A stretch of 64,000 nt of DNA, taken from G965116155 sp965116155 (GTDB lineage: Bacteria > Bdellovibrionota > Bdellovibrionia > Bdellovibrionales > UBA1609). Under the pieces are notes generated by a model. That model worked only from the letters and a program-made list of their open reading frames with translations, ran no database searches and had not been told where the DNA came from. The stretch spans positions 868,001-932,000 of the forward strand of contig OZ220488.1 of assembly GCA_965116155.1 (NCBI GenBank), in the 5' to 3' direction. This document shows positions 16,401 through 24,650 of the stretch, piece by piece; the stretch's first letter is position 1; every line of letters begins with the position of its first letter. The position numbers were made by a program, and so were the translations under genes.

Positions 16401-16491
16401 CCACAACACCTCTTGGTTTTGCACTTGCCTGGCGCACCCTTAGGTGCATTGCCAGGCTACGCTGCATGCAAGAGGTGTTGTGGCTAGTCTT
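16401..16491 (-). repeat. HP hairpin directly after the pilin gene
   Basis: Outer arms 16401-16415 (CCACAACACCTCTTG) and 16469-16483 are perfectly paired over 15 bases. Inside are GCCTGGC/GCCAGGC and GCACC/GGTGC. On the minus strand the head AAAAGACTAGCC starts at the pilin stop codon, and the tail GGCGGTCTATGCAGC leads to the B module. Confidence 0.85.
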
Positions 16492-17280
16492 TTAAGAGCA
16501 ATGCATAACGGCGGCGCCTTGCTTGGCTTTGGTGAGCTGTTTGCGCTCGGTGATGATAATTAAAAACGGGTCCAAATCCCCACCCGACCAGGGGCCACTC
16601 CACTTGCCCGTTTTAGAGCAACCCGTGTAAATGTCGTCACAAGTGCGGTTGCCACACATATAGTCTATCAATTTCTTTTCTTCTCCCGTGTTGTGGAACG
16701 TAAAGTCCTCCCCCCCTGGGTTGCCGATAGCGTAAGCCGCAAAGCTGTTGGCTTTCACAACGGTTCCCAATGAGCTGTCTTCCAGGGTGCTAGTCCCAAA
16801 AAAACAATCCCCTGCTGTGCAGCCAAAGGGAGCATCGGCATCATCACCCGCATGATAATAAACACCCGTATTGTTTGCCGATGCATTAATGCCCTTGTAC
16901 TCTCTCATGGGCGACGCGCCACAGCCTACTGGTTCACCATCCTCGGGTAGAGTGCCTTTCAGGTCGCCCACTCCCCCCCCCGGCCCTCTGCCTCCACAAA
17001 ACGCAGCCTGACCCATTTCAAATCCTATAGCAAAGTGATAGGTCTCCGAACGCACCCAGCCTACAGCATCTAGCGCACCCGCAAAAGCCTCCCACTCCGT
17101 ATGGAAAAGCTTTTGCGCCTTATAAAGAGACCCCAGCTCTACGCGGGCTTTGGATACCTGGGCCCTAGCGCTGTACTCCAAATACTGCGGTATCGCAATG
17201 GCTGCCAAAATACTTAAAATGGCAATAGTTACCATTAGCTCTATAAGAGTAAAACCCCACGATCTCATGTACGCTTTCAT
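16492..17280 (-). CDS. Type IV pilin-like protein
   Basis: 262 residues with a class III signal: a short basic leader MKAYMRSWG, then the mature N-terminus FTLIELMVTIAILSILAA with the conserved Glu at position 5. A single hydrophobic helix (about 9-30) is followed by a globular domain rich in Gly and Cys (TAGDCFFG, CGNRTCDDIYTGC) that could carry disulphides. It should be cleaved by a prepilin peptidase and assembled into a pilus or pseudopilus in the envelope. No other pilus genes are in the window, so whether it is the major pilin cannot be said. Confidence 0.88.
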   Translation of the reverse strand: MKAYMRSWGFTLIELMVTIAILSILAAIAIPQYLEYSARAQVSKARVELGSLYKAQKLFHTEWEAFAGALDAVGWVRSETYHFAIGFEMGQAAFCGGRGPGGGVGDLKGTLPEDGEPVGCGASPMREYKGINASANNTGVYYHAGDDADAPFGCTAGDCFFGTSTLEDSSLGTVVKANSFAAYAIGNPGGEDFTFHNTGEEKKLIDYMCGNRTCDDIYTGCSKTGKWSGPWSGGDLDPFLIIITERKQLTKAKQGAAVMHCS

Positions 17281-17319
17281 CTAAACCCCCTAGGATCTCC
17301 TGCCCTCAAGTGTACCTGC

Positions 17320-17430
17320 TCTGCAATTTAGAGCGCTAGCAAAATTTTCTGGGACAAAGTGCGTAAGCATAAAAGTGTTAGTGAGGGCACCATGGCCAGA
17401 GCATGTGGCTAGCACTCTGATGCTTGCGCA
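17320..17430. repeat. HP head fragments beside tRNA-Thr
   Basis: A forward head and 5' arm (AGAGCGCTAGCAAAATTTTCTGGGACAAAG, about 17332-17361) is broken by a second head (GCGTAAGCATAAAAGTGTTAG). A reversed head ends exactly at the 3' end of the tRNA (GCTAGCACTCTGATGCTTGCGC, 17408-17429). No complete hairpin remains. Confidence 0.7.
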
Positions 17431-17506
17431 TGGAGCTGCGGGTGGGACTCGAACCCACAACCTGCTGATTACAAATCAGCTGCTCTGCCAATTGAGCTAC
17501 CTCAGC
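17431..17506 (-). tRNA. tRNA-Thr (UGU)
   Basis: On the minus strand: acceptor GCTGAGG pairing with CCGCAGC (one mismatch), D arm with AGCTCAATTGGCAGAGC, anticodon loop TTTGTAA giving anticodon TGT, T arm GTGGGTTCGAGTCCCAC, and an encoded CCA at 17431-17433. Confidence 0.95.
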
Positions 17507-17556
17507 CTATATTTGGTATATACCCCAATTCACCCCCGCCCGCTACAACACAAGAT

Positions 17557-17997
17557 CAGAGTGCTAGTAAAACAAACTTGGCCAGTAAGGGCGGTCCCAA
17601 GGGCAGCTTAAGAAGCTGCTACCCTTGGGACAAACGGAAGGCCCAAGTTTGTTTTGCGACCTATATGCGTAAGCATAAAAGCGCCAGCAAAAATGTCTTC
17701 AGCCCTACGCAGTCCAGCTGATAGCGCCCCTGGGCGCGGGCCATCAGATGGACAAGTGGTCTTGACTGAAGCATTTTTGCGCGCTAGACAGCTGAAGCAT
17801 CTATGAGCCTGTAGCGAAGCGCGTAAGCATAAAAGCCTAGTCTGAGTATTTGAGCAATGAGTGCAGTCCTCCTGGGAGCATCCTGTAAGGATGAAACACC
17901 CAGGAGGACAAACGACAGACTCAAATGCTCAGGCGGGCTAGACAGAAGGGCCAAAGGCCCGAAGCGACCACACTCTCGTCAAAGCATCAAACATTGA
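17557..17997 (+). repeat. Three tandem HP hairpins plus tail
   Basis: HP1 (about 17557-17667) and HP2 (about 17663-17795) duplicate the pair at 1191-1447 with only a few differences. HP3 (17821-17940) has arms CTGAGTATTTGAG/CTCAAATGCTCAG and inner TCCTCCTGGG/CCCAGGAGGA. The tail carries GGGCC-AAA-GGCCC and the C-type GCGACCA...GTCAAAGC. Unlike most copies, these run opposite to both neighbouring genes. Confidence 0.85.
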
Positions 17998-18005
17998 GTA
18001 AACCT

Positions 18006-19499
18006 TTAGTTCAAAAAAGGCAGCAGCAACTTGAGGTCGTTGTTGGTCAAATACAAGCCCGCACCCACAAAGGCCGTGCGGCGCTTGGGGCTAGTTAAAT
18101 GCGAACCTCCACCCACAAAATATACCCCCCTAAAAGGCTCAAACCTTAAAAACGCCCGCACCCTTGTGCCTGTGTCCGCACCAAACCCCAAAACCTCCAC
18201 AGAGGCCCTAAGATTTTCAGGCACTATGTCCACATCCACCCCCACACCACCCGAGCTCTCCATTAACCCCCCACGCAAACTCAAGCGGTAAAAACTCTTG
18301 GCCACCAAAGCGTTAAACTTCAAACCCCCAAGCAGAGGCTCCCTATGAGAATGCGCCGGCAACTTACCCACAGTGGTGCCACTTACAACCGTCGTGTCAT
18401 CCCGCTTATGCCCCGCTACCAAACCAAACTGATAATACCGATCCCGACCCGGTTGCAGTTTAAAGTTAAAAAAATGCCTCGCCCCAAAGCCCTCGCCCTC
18501 TATATTTTTCAAGCCCACCTGAGTGCGAAAATCCACATGGGTCTCCAAAGCATTGGTCGACGCCAGCAGGTTGTTCACTCCACTAGCCGCCTCCTCAAGC
18601 TCTCGGGCCAAAGTGTCGTCGTTCAATAAACGCGCTGCCGTCCCATCGCCCTCGTTAAGCTTACTCGCAATATCCTCCACACTGCGCAAAGCTTGATCTA
18701 AGTTTTCAACACTATCCGCAATTTGCGCAAAACTCTTTTTAAACGAAACATCCCCACCCTCAAAAGAACCTAGCAGCTCGTTAAGCTTAAGCACAAAACG
18801 GTCCACACCCGAAAGCACCCGCCCCACACGCCCACGGTTTTTTGCCACAGAATCCTTTAAACCCTCGGTCATCTGCTCTAAATTACGCACCACACGCACA
18901 ACAGAAAAATCCACGCTCTCTGATTGCGAGGAATCCACCATGTCGGCCAAATTTTGAGTCAGGCGCTCTAAATTTAAAATAATGCGCCCTATGGGATGCT
19001 CATCGGTACCCCGCCCCTGAGTGGCCGAGCTCACCACATGGGTCAGGCCCTCCACCGCCTCTACCAGGGCCCCCATTTGATCCACCATGTCATCTATAGA
19101 ACCCGGCTGAGCCGGACGCGCAATCTCAGACCCACTCGCTAAAAGCCCCTTGCCCGGTGTGCCTGGTATGACCTCTACATAACGATCGCCCAAAATGCCA
19201 TCACTGCGGATCTCAACACGCCCATCCTCATAAACCTCGATGCCGCGATTTAAACGCAGCCTCAAGCGCGCTTTGCTGTTTTTAAGCTCAATGCTCTCAA
19301 TAAAACCCGAGGCAATACCCGCCACGCTCACGCGGCCATTCACCAGCAAGCCTGCCGCATCCTCTAGCTCGAACCAATACACATTGCCCCGCGCAAGCCA
19401 ACTGCCTCCCCCACCAATGGTAAAAGACATAAAGCCCACAATGCCCGTTACGGCAAGGGTCATAACACCCACCCTAAAAGCCGGCGTGAACATAAACAA
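18006..19499 (-). CDS. mlaD: MlaD/MCE-family lipid transport protein with long C-terminal domain
   Basis: The substrate-binding part of an MlaFEDB-type system that moves phospholipids across the periplasm. It has an N-terminal membrane anchor (about residues 8-30), then an MCE domain (about 35-125: LEDAAGLLVNGRVSVAGI, DGILGDRYVEVIPG). A helical or coiled-coil region with repeated LDxxL patterns follows (about 140-330). The C-terminal roughly 160 residues are rich in alternating aromatic strands (YYQFGLVAGHK, FYRLSLRGG, FVGAGLYL), resembling a barrel-like domain. 497 residues is far longer than E. coli MlaD. mlaE and mlaF lie 3.5 kb away on the other strand. Confidence 0.88.
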   Translation of the reverse strand: MFMFTPAFRVGVMTLAVTGIVGFMSFTIGGGGSWLARGNVYWFELEDAAGLLVNGRVSVAGIASGFIESIELKNSKARLRLRLNRGIEVYEDGRVEIRSDGILGDRYVEVIPGTPGKGLLASGSEIARPAQPGSIDDMVDQMGALVEAVEGLTHVVSSATQGRGTDEHPIGRIILNLERLTQNLADMVDSSQSESVDFSVVRVVRNLEQMTEGLKDSVAKNRGRVGRVLSGVDRFVLKLNELLGSFEGGDVSFKKSFAQIADSVENLDQALRSVEDIASKLNEGDGTAARLLNDDTLARELEEAASGVNNLLASTNALETHVDFRTQVGLKNIEGEGFGARHFFNFKLQPGRDRYYQFGLVAGHKRDDTTVVSGTTVGKLPAHSHREPLLGGLKFNALVAKSFYRLSLRGGLMESSGGVGVDVDIVPENLRASVEVLGFGADTGTRVRAFLRFEPFRGVYFVGGGSHLTSPKRRTAFVGAGLYLTNNDLKLLLPFLN

Positions 19500-19614
19500 A
19501 GAGCCCCTCCCGTACTGCCCATCCCATATTGCAGGACCAGACTAAAATCCTAGCCCATTTGTCAGCAACTGTCTGCTGTTGCCTAATGTTGCAGCTTGTT
19601 AAACCCTATAGTTA

Positions 19615-20460
19615 ATGGCCTTTTGGAAAAAAATAAGCTCCCACCATCTTTTTGAGTGGGGAGTACTGTCTTTAGGCCTTATTTTAGGGAGCTGGTTCTT
19701 TGTTGCAGCATCCCCCAAGCTGCATCTGGTGCAAATGCTCATTTGGGGGCTGTTACTTAATGTGGCCCTGGCTTCTTTAAGGCCCAAAGCAATGCCCATA
19801 AAACCCCTTGCCCAAAGCCCTCCCCCTGCTGACACACCAAAACTCCAAAGCCTCCAAGCCACCCTCAGCCAATTGCAGCTAATCAGCACCCATCTTGAAG
19901 CACTGCAACCCACTAGGGCCCCTAACCCCAAAGCCTATGCCCAGGCTAAAACCGAGCTAGAGCGCTTAATAGAGCACCACAGGCAACAGGTTAGGCTTTT
20001 GAATAACCCTTTTTTAAATTTAGCCTTTGTGCCCTGTTTGCTAAAAAACCTCACCCTAGAGGCTCTTAGCGAATGGCGGGTGCACAGCCCCCAAGCCCCC
20101 CCGCCTAACTGTTGCATAAAAACACAAGGCCTCGTGCAAACGCAGTCCTCAAAGCTAAAGCGCTTACTTGTGCAAATGCTTAAAAGCACAAACAGCAACC
20201 ACGCACTGGTATTGCACCTGTTTAAACACCAGCACCACGTGTGTTTAGAAATCACAGGGCTCTCTCAAATCCCCTGCACCAACACCGCCACACAGTATAG
20301 CCACACCCTCAACCAACTAGGAGGCGAGTTTAACTTGCTTAGCCATGGCGTACAGCTGCGGTTTTTAGAGCACATTCCCCTTGCGCCTAGCCCCATGCCT
20401 ACGCCACACAGGCCTTTGCTGCCGCCTTTAGAGGAGCTAAGCAAGCAACTCACAGTCTAG
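19615..20460 (+). CDS. Membrane protein with degenerate histidine-kinase-like domains
   Basis: 281 residues. Two hydrophobic segments (about 15-35 and 40-55) precede a helical region (LQSLQATLSQLQLISTHLEA). The C-terminal part (KLKRLLVQMLKSTNSNHALV ... LNQLGGEFNLLSHGVQLRF) has the outline of a HATPase domain. However, the N-box asparagine context and the DxG and GxG ATP-binding motifs are not recognisable. I therefore read it as a probable non-catalytic sensor-kinase relative, with low certainty. It is followed 20 bases later by the GGDEF-like gene, presumably its partner. Confidence 0.5.
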   Translation: MAFWKKISSHHLFEWGVLSLGLILGSWFFVAASPKLHLVQMLIWGLLLNVALASLRPKAMPIKPLAQSPPPADTPKLQSLQATLSQLQLISTHLEALQPTRAPNPKAYAQAKTELERLIEHHRQQVRLLNNPFLNLAFVPCLLKNLTLEALSEWRVHSPQAPPPNCCIKTQGLVQTQSSKLKRLLVQMLKSTNSNHALVLHLFKHQHHVCLEITGLSQIPCTNTATQYSHTLNQLGGEFNLLSHGVQLRFLEHIPLAPSPMPTPHRPLLPPLEELSKQLTV

Positions 20461-20480
20461 TACGTATAGGAGTTTTTACT

Positions 20481-21422
20481 TTGCTGACTCATTTTATACA
20501 CCAGTGCCACAACAAACACTCCCCCCAAGAGCTAGGGATTTTGTGGCGCGCATGTTTACAAAAGCTCTCGCTGAATCTACTAACTTTTGAGCTACGCTAT
20601 GCGCCACCCAAACTTGGGCTCCACGTGCGTATTTGTGACACTAGCGCACAAGCTCCAAAGGGGCATTTTGTAGGTTTTCGCTTGCAGGTTGGCACAAAGG
20701 CCCAGGTGCATGCGCAGGCGCACGCGCAGCTAAAGCGCTTTTTACGCAGCTTGCAAAAACACCCTCACCATACCCAGCTCTATTTATGGCACACGCCCGC
20801 TCCCTTTGGCGAAGTGCTAGGGCATGGGTTTTTAGTACACAGCCAAAAAGCCTTACCCCTAGATGCACTAAACGACTCTTGGGAGCTTTTGCAATGGCGG
20901 CTAGAGCGCAGTGCATTTGTTTCCACCACCCCCTGTTACCACCGCCTTTGGGACACAAGAACGTTTGAAGAAAAGCTGGTTCAAGAAGTCTCGCGCTCAA
21001 GGCGCATCAAGCTCCCTACAGCGCTGGCAGTGTTTAAGCTAGCCTCTGCTAATGCCCAAACACGTGAGCAAGGGCTTTGCCTACACTTTTGTATGCGCCT
21101 TTTAGGGCAAATGGTTTTAGAACACTCACGATCGAGCGATATTGTGGGCTTTATTGACCCCATGCCGCCCACTAAGGAGCAAATACTAGGCATATGCTTG
21201 CCACACACACCACCTAAAGGCGCTTGCCTCAAGGCCGAGGCATTGCGCCGCATGCTAGGGCAAGAGCTTAAAAAGCTCCTGCCCCACTGGGACGCCTCTT
21301 CGGAAGCCTCTTGGGCAGCCTCTTGCCGGATAGAAGTAGGGCTAAGCTCTTACCCGCAGTTTTGCCAAGATGCAAAATCGCTCATCCATAGTGCCCTGGG
21401 ACAAATAAAACGGTATAGCTAG
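20481..21422 (+). CDS. Degenerate GGDEF-like protein
   Basis: 313 residues from a TTG start with ATAGGAG eight bases upstream. The C-terminal half follows the GGDEF fold outline: an N-terminal segment DTRTFEEKLVQEVSRSRR, a strand ALAVFKL, then SSDIVGFIDPMPPTKEQI where the RYGGDEF loop is expected, and a late strand RIEVGLSSYPQF before a terminal helix. The catalytic GGDEF residues are gone, so diguanylate cyclase activity is unlikely. The N-terminal half is unrecognised. It may act as a protein-protein or c-di-GMP-sensing partner. A mobile element starts at its stop codon. Confidence 0.5.
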   Translation: MLTHFIHQCHNKHSPQELGILWRACLQKLSLNLLTFELRYAPPKLGLHVRICDTSAQAPKGHFVGFRLQVGTKAQVHAQAHAQLKRFLRSLQKHPHHTQLYLWHTPAPFGEVLGHGFLVHSQKALPLDALNDSWELLQWRLERSAFVSTTPCYHRLWDTRTFEEKLVQEVSRSRRIKLPTALAVFKLASANAQTREQGLCLHFCMRLLGQMVLEHSRSSDIVGFIDPMPPTKEQILGICLPHTPPKGACLKAEALRRMLGQELKKLLPHWDASSEASWAASCRIEVGLSSYPQFCQDAKSLIHSALGQIKRYS

Positions 21423-21855
21423 TCGTGACTGAAGTATGTTCTCCGGCTGGCGAGCGCTCATTCCATGTTAGGACTTTTATAATGTATCTTACAGGCACTA
21501 CATTTTTGCGTATTACCCAGACAAGCCAGAGTCAGCCGGAGAACATACTTCAGCACAAGGGGCTAACACGCAGAACCTCTAGAAGGTTCATATTCCGTGC
21601 ACTAGAGAACCCCTTCATTTTGCAGGATTTTGGCGTAAGCATAAAAGCGCCAACAAAAATGTCCTCAGTCCTACGCAGTCTATCTGATAGCGCCCTTGGG
21701 CGCGGGCCATCAGGTAGACAAGTGGGCCTGCCTGAGGCATTTTTGTGCACTAGACAGCTTCACCTAAAACACCAAAAACCCTGCAAAAACAAAACCCCAA
21801 ATATCAACAAAATTAACAATAATTACAGGCGCTTAGTTGATACTTCAGCGTCGAC
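21422..21855 (+). mobile_element. TIR element copy 1 (non-autonomous), with an HP inserted
   Basis: Outer ends are GTCGTGACTGAAGTATG and its near-inverse ending in GATACTTCAGCGTCGAC. An inner perfect 21-bp inverted repeat, CTGAAGTATGTTCTCCGGCTG, lies at 21429-21449 and 21533-21553. A second copy in opposite orientation lies at 44293-44584. This copy is longer because an HP hairpin (about 21632-21755, the third relative of the HP2 type) sits inside it. There is no transposase gene; it resembles a MITE. It ends 11 bases before the alr start codon. Confidence 0.8.
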
Positions 21856-21866
21856 TGGCTAAACCC

Positions 21867-23045
21867 ATGGCAGCACAGCTTGTGCGCAACTGGCACAACC
21901 TCAAACACAACTACCACTACTTAAAAACACTAGTGCCACAAGGCCGCTTTTTTTGCCCCATTATCAAAGCCGACGCCTACGGATGCGGCGCCCAGCACGC
22001 CGCCCAAGTGCTCACCCAAGCAGGCTGCACCCACATAGGTGTGGCCCACGTGACAGAAGCCAAACAGCTACGCACCAAGGCCAAAATACTCGTATTAAGC
22101 CCTCTTAGAAAAGCCGCGCTTAAAGAGTGTTTGGCTTGCAATTTTATACCAGCAATTAAGAACTTTGATGAGCTAGAGAGCCTGCAGCATTTAGGCATGC
22201 AAAATACACCCACCTCTGCGCGCCCAACCGCTATGCATATAGAGCTTGAGACAGGCTTAAACCGCACAGGCTTTCGCCTGAAAGAGCTTAAAGCCTTGTC
22301 ACAAAAACTGCAGCACGCACCTCTTAGCCAGCAACTGCGTGTAGAGGGAGTGTTTACCCACTTTAGCTGCGGGGAGGATATTTTGCAGCCCGCAGGGCGT
22401 AGCTGGCGCCAAATCGCTTTGTTTAGAAGGGGTTTGGATTTTTTGCGCCAAAATCTACCCCCTTGCCACGCTCTGCAGCCGCATATATTTAACTCTGCGA
22501 GCCTGTTGTTGGCCTCTCGCTCCTCTCGCTCAATGCCCCAAAGCACAGCCTTATCCTCCTGGGGCGCACGCCCTGGGCTGGCCCTGTATGGAGTTGCGCC
22601 AAAAGGGGTGAAGCTCGAGCAAGGGCTCATTAAACCTGTCATGCAACTTAAAGCCCCTTTGTTGCAGTTGCAGTATGTCGAAAAAAACCAAGAGCTCTCG
22701 TATGGCGCACGCTGGCGGGCCAAGCAAAAAAGCCTTATCGGTTTTGTGGGTGCAGGCTATGCTGATGGAGTGCCTTGTGGAATAAAATCGCTCCGGTTTA
22801 GAGGCGTAAAGGCTTTGGTATGCGGGGAGGTGTGCATGGACTGCACTTTGGTGGACCTTAGCCACTTTACTCCCGCGCCTCATGTGGGTGAGGATATTGG
22901 TATTTTGTACGACGTAGCTCAAACTGCAAACGCCCTGCAAAAGAACCCACGCGAACTGCTGCTGGGCATGGGCCAAAGCGCTAGCACGCGCGTTACGCGC
23001 GTAGATATAGGCCACTCACAGCACATGCGAGACCCATTACCATGA
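21867..23045 (+). CDS. alr: Alanine racemase
   Basis: PLP enzyme making D-alanine for peptidoglycan. It has the PLP lysine in IIKADAYGCGA, the substrate-stabilising GLNRTGF segment, and the catalytic Tyr region SYGARWRAKQKSLIGFVGAGYADG. About 392 residues. I start at ATG 21867 (MAAQLVRNWHNLKHNY); the open frame continues upstream into the mobile element, adding MILQRRLAKP, which I judge not native. No strong ribosome site is seen; the element may have replaced the original leader. The stop overlaps mlaE (ATGA). Confidence 0.95.
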   Translation: MAAQLVRNWHNLKHNYHYLKTLVPQGRFFCPIIKADAYGCGAQHAAQVLTQAGCTHIGVAHVTEAKQLRTKAKILVLSPLRKAALKECLACNFIPAIKNFDELESLQHLGMQNTPTSARPTAMHIELETGLNRTGFRLKELKALSQKLQHAPLSQQLRVEGVFTHFSCGEDILQPAGRSWRQIALFRRGLDFLRQNLPPCHALQPHIFNSASLLLASRSSRSMPQSTALSSWGARPGLALYGVAPKGVKLEQGLIKPVMQLKAPLLQLQYVEKNQELSYGARWRAKQKSLIGFVGAGYADGVPCGIKSLRFRGVKALVCGEVCMDCTLVDLSHFTPAPHVGEDIGILYDVAQTANALQKNPRELLLGMGQSASTRVTRVDIGHSQHMRDPLP

Positions 23046-23884
23046 ACACTGCAGCCACCACTCCCGTTGAAGACAAAAACACCCGCCCCTACCGCCAATG
23101 GACTTGGTGGGAGTGGGTCCATCAAAACCTTTGCACACTGGGGGCGTATGCGCTTTTTTCTATTGAAGCCTGCTCTAAGGGCTTTAGTGCACCCAGAAGA
23201 TGGGGCGAGCTGTGGTCGCATATGGAATTTATAGGCAACCGCTCGGTGTTTATTGTGCTGTTTACCGGCGCCTTTACGGGACTGGCTTTTACGTTTCAGA
23301 TTTACCGTGGATTTAGTTTGATCAATGCCGCCAATCTTGTAGGCCCCACTGTGGGCTTAGGCATTGTGCGCGAGTTGGCTCCTGTGCTGGTGGGGCTGAT
23401 TATTTCCGCCCGCGCAGGCGGCGCCATGGTGGCGCGCCTTGGTACCATGCGTGTAGGGGAGCAAATCGATGCCATTCAAGTTATGGGCATAGACCCTATT
23501 AACTACCTTATATCGCCACGCATTTTGGCCTCTGTTGTGTGCCTACCTCTTATGTGTGGTTTGTTTATTTTTGTTGCTATGGGCTGCGCTTATTGGCTTT
23601 GCACCCAAAGCCTTGGCTTAGACTCGGCCGTGTTTATGGACAAAATAGAATACTGGCTAGAGCTGCGTGACCTGCGAGAAGCTTTTGTAAAATCCGCCGT
23701 ATTTGGTTTTGGCCTGAGCACCATCTGCACCTTTAGGGGCTTTTATGTAACCGGCGGCGCTAAAGGCGTGGGTGAAGCCACCAACACAGCCGTGGTGCAG
23801 AGTATGGTGTTTATTATTGTGTCTAATTATTTTATCTCTAACTGGCTGCTTATGCTCTTTGGAGCGTCTGGAAGGGGGTTTTAA
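23042..23884 (+). CDS. mlaE: MlaE-type ABC permease
   Basis: Inner-membrane permease of the phospholipid transport system. 280 residues with five or so hydrophobic segments. The hallmark region GIVRELAPVLVGLIISARAG followed by GTMRVGEQIDAIQVMGIDP is intact. It overlaps alr by four bases and mlaF by one, so alr, mlaE and mlaF are a coupled operon. The MCE partner mlaD is at 18006 on the opposite strand. Confidence 0.95.
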   Translation: MNTAATTPVEDKNTRPYRQWTWWEWVHQNLCTLGAYALFSIEACSKGFSAPRRWGELWSHMEFIGNRSVFIVLFTGAFTGLAFTFQIYRGFSLINAANLVGPTVGLGIVRELAPVLVGLIISARAGGAMVARLGTMRVGEQIDAIQVMGIDPINYLISPRILASVVCLPLMCGLFIFVAMGCAYWLCTQSLGLDSAVFMDKIEYWLELRDLREAFVKSAVFGFGLSTICTFRGFYVTGGAKGVGEATNTAVVQSMVFIIVSNYFISNWLLMLFGASGRGF

Positions 23885-24642
23885 TGGTACCTGTGATCCG
23901 GGTGCACAATTTGCGCAAAACTTTTAACTCTGGCCACAGCTATGTGCTAGATGGGATCGATATCAGCATTAACCGCGGCAGCATCACGGCTATTATTGGT
24001 TTTTCTGGCACCGGCAAAAGCGTGCTGCTGCGGCATATTCTCTCTCTTGCCACCCCTACTTCAGGGGACATAGAAGTTTTTGGCCGCTCCCTATCGGCTA
24101 TGTCTAACCAAGAGCGCATACACACCCTGTGCCAGTTTGGAGTGCTGTTTCAAAACGCCGCGCTTTTTGATGATATGAGCCTGATCGAAAATGTCATGTT
24201 CCCACTCAAAGAGCACGCCAAAACACTGTCGCTGAGACAAAAGCTTAAAAAAGCCTCGAGCCTGCTCATACACCTCGGCATAGATAGAGAGCATTTTCGC
24301 AAATTGCCCGGCCAGCTTTCGGGCGGACAACGCAAACGCGGAGGCCTAGCCCGCGCGCTGGCCCTAGACCCTTCGGTGCTGCTTTACGACGAACCCACAA
24401 CCGGCCTTGACCCCATATTAACCGACGTAGTGCATGAGCTGATCTTAAACACCCACAAGGCCAGCAAGCACTCCACGACCGTTATTGTGTCTCACGATAT
24501 GGACGCCATTTTGCACCTAGCCGACCACTGCATCATGCTCCATAGCGGCAAAGTGCTCCTACAAGGCACGCCAGAAACTTTTTTAAACTCCAAGCTCCCC
24601 CTGGTGCAGCGCTTTTTAACCAAGGCTAAAAAATCCCTATAA
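23884..24642 (+). CDS. mlaF: MlaF-type ABC transporter ATPase
   Basis: Cytoplasmic ATPase of the same transporter. Walker A GFSGTGKSVLLR, Q-loop FGVLFQNAALFDDMS, signature LSGGQRKRGGLARAL, Walker B VLLYDEPTTGLDP and switch His in TVIVSHDMD are all present in 252 residues. It is translated from an ATG overlapping the mlaE stop (TAATG). The gene ends nine bases before the convergent surA-like gene. Confidence 0.96.
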   Translation: MVPVIRVHNLRKTFNSGHSYVLDGIDISINRGSITAIIGFSGTGKSVLLRHILSLATPTSGDIEVFGRSLSAMSNQERIHTLCQFGVLFQNAALFDDMSLIENVMFPLKEHAKTLSLRQKLKKASSLLIHLGIDREHFRKLPGQLSGGQRKRGGLARALALDPSVLLYDEPTTGLDPILTDVVHELILNTHKASKHSTTVIVSHDMDAILHLADHCIMLHSGKVLLQGTPETFLNSKLPLVQRFLTKAKKSL

Positions 24643-24650
24643 CACCCGCC

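Noticed and set aside
17557..17997. CRISPR array
   Set aside because: The three tandem units are each about 110-130 bases with different interiors and long self-pairing arms. There is no short direct repeat with uniform spacers, and no cas gene is seen.
21422..21855. Complete insertion sequence with transposase
   Set aside because: The element is short, and the frames within it (such as 21425-21862) are low-quality readings of repeat DNA without a transposase motif.
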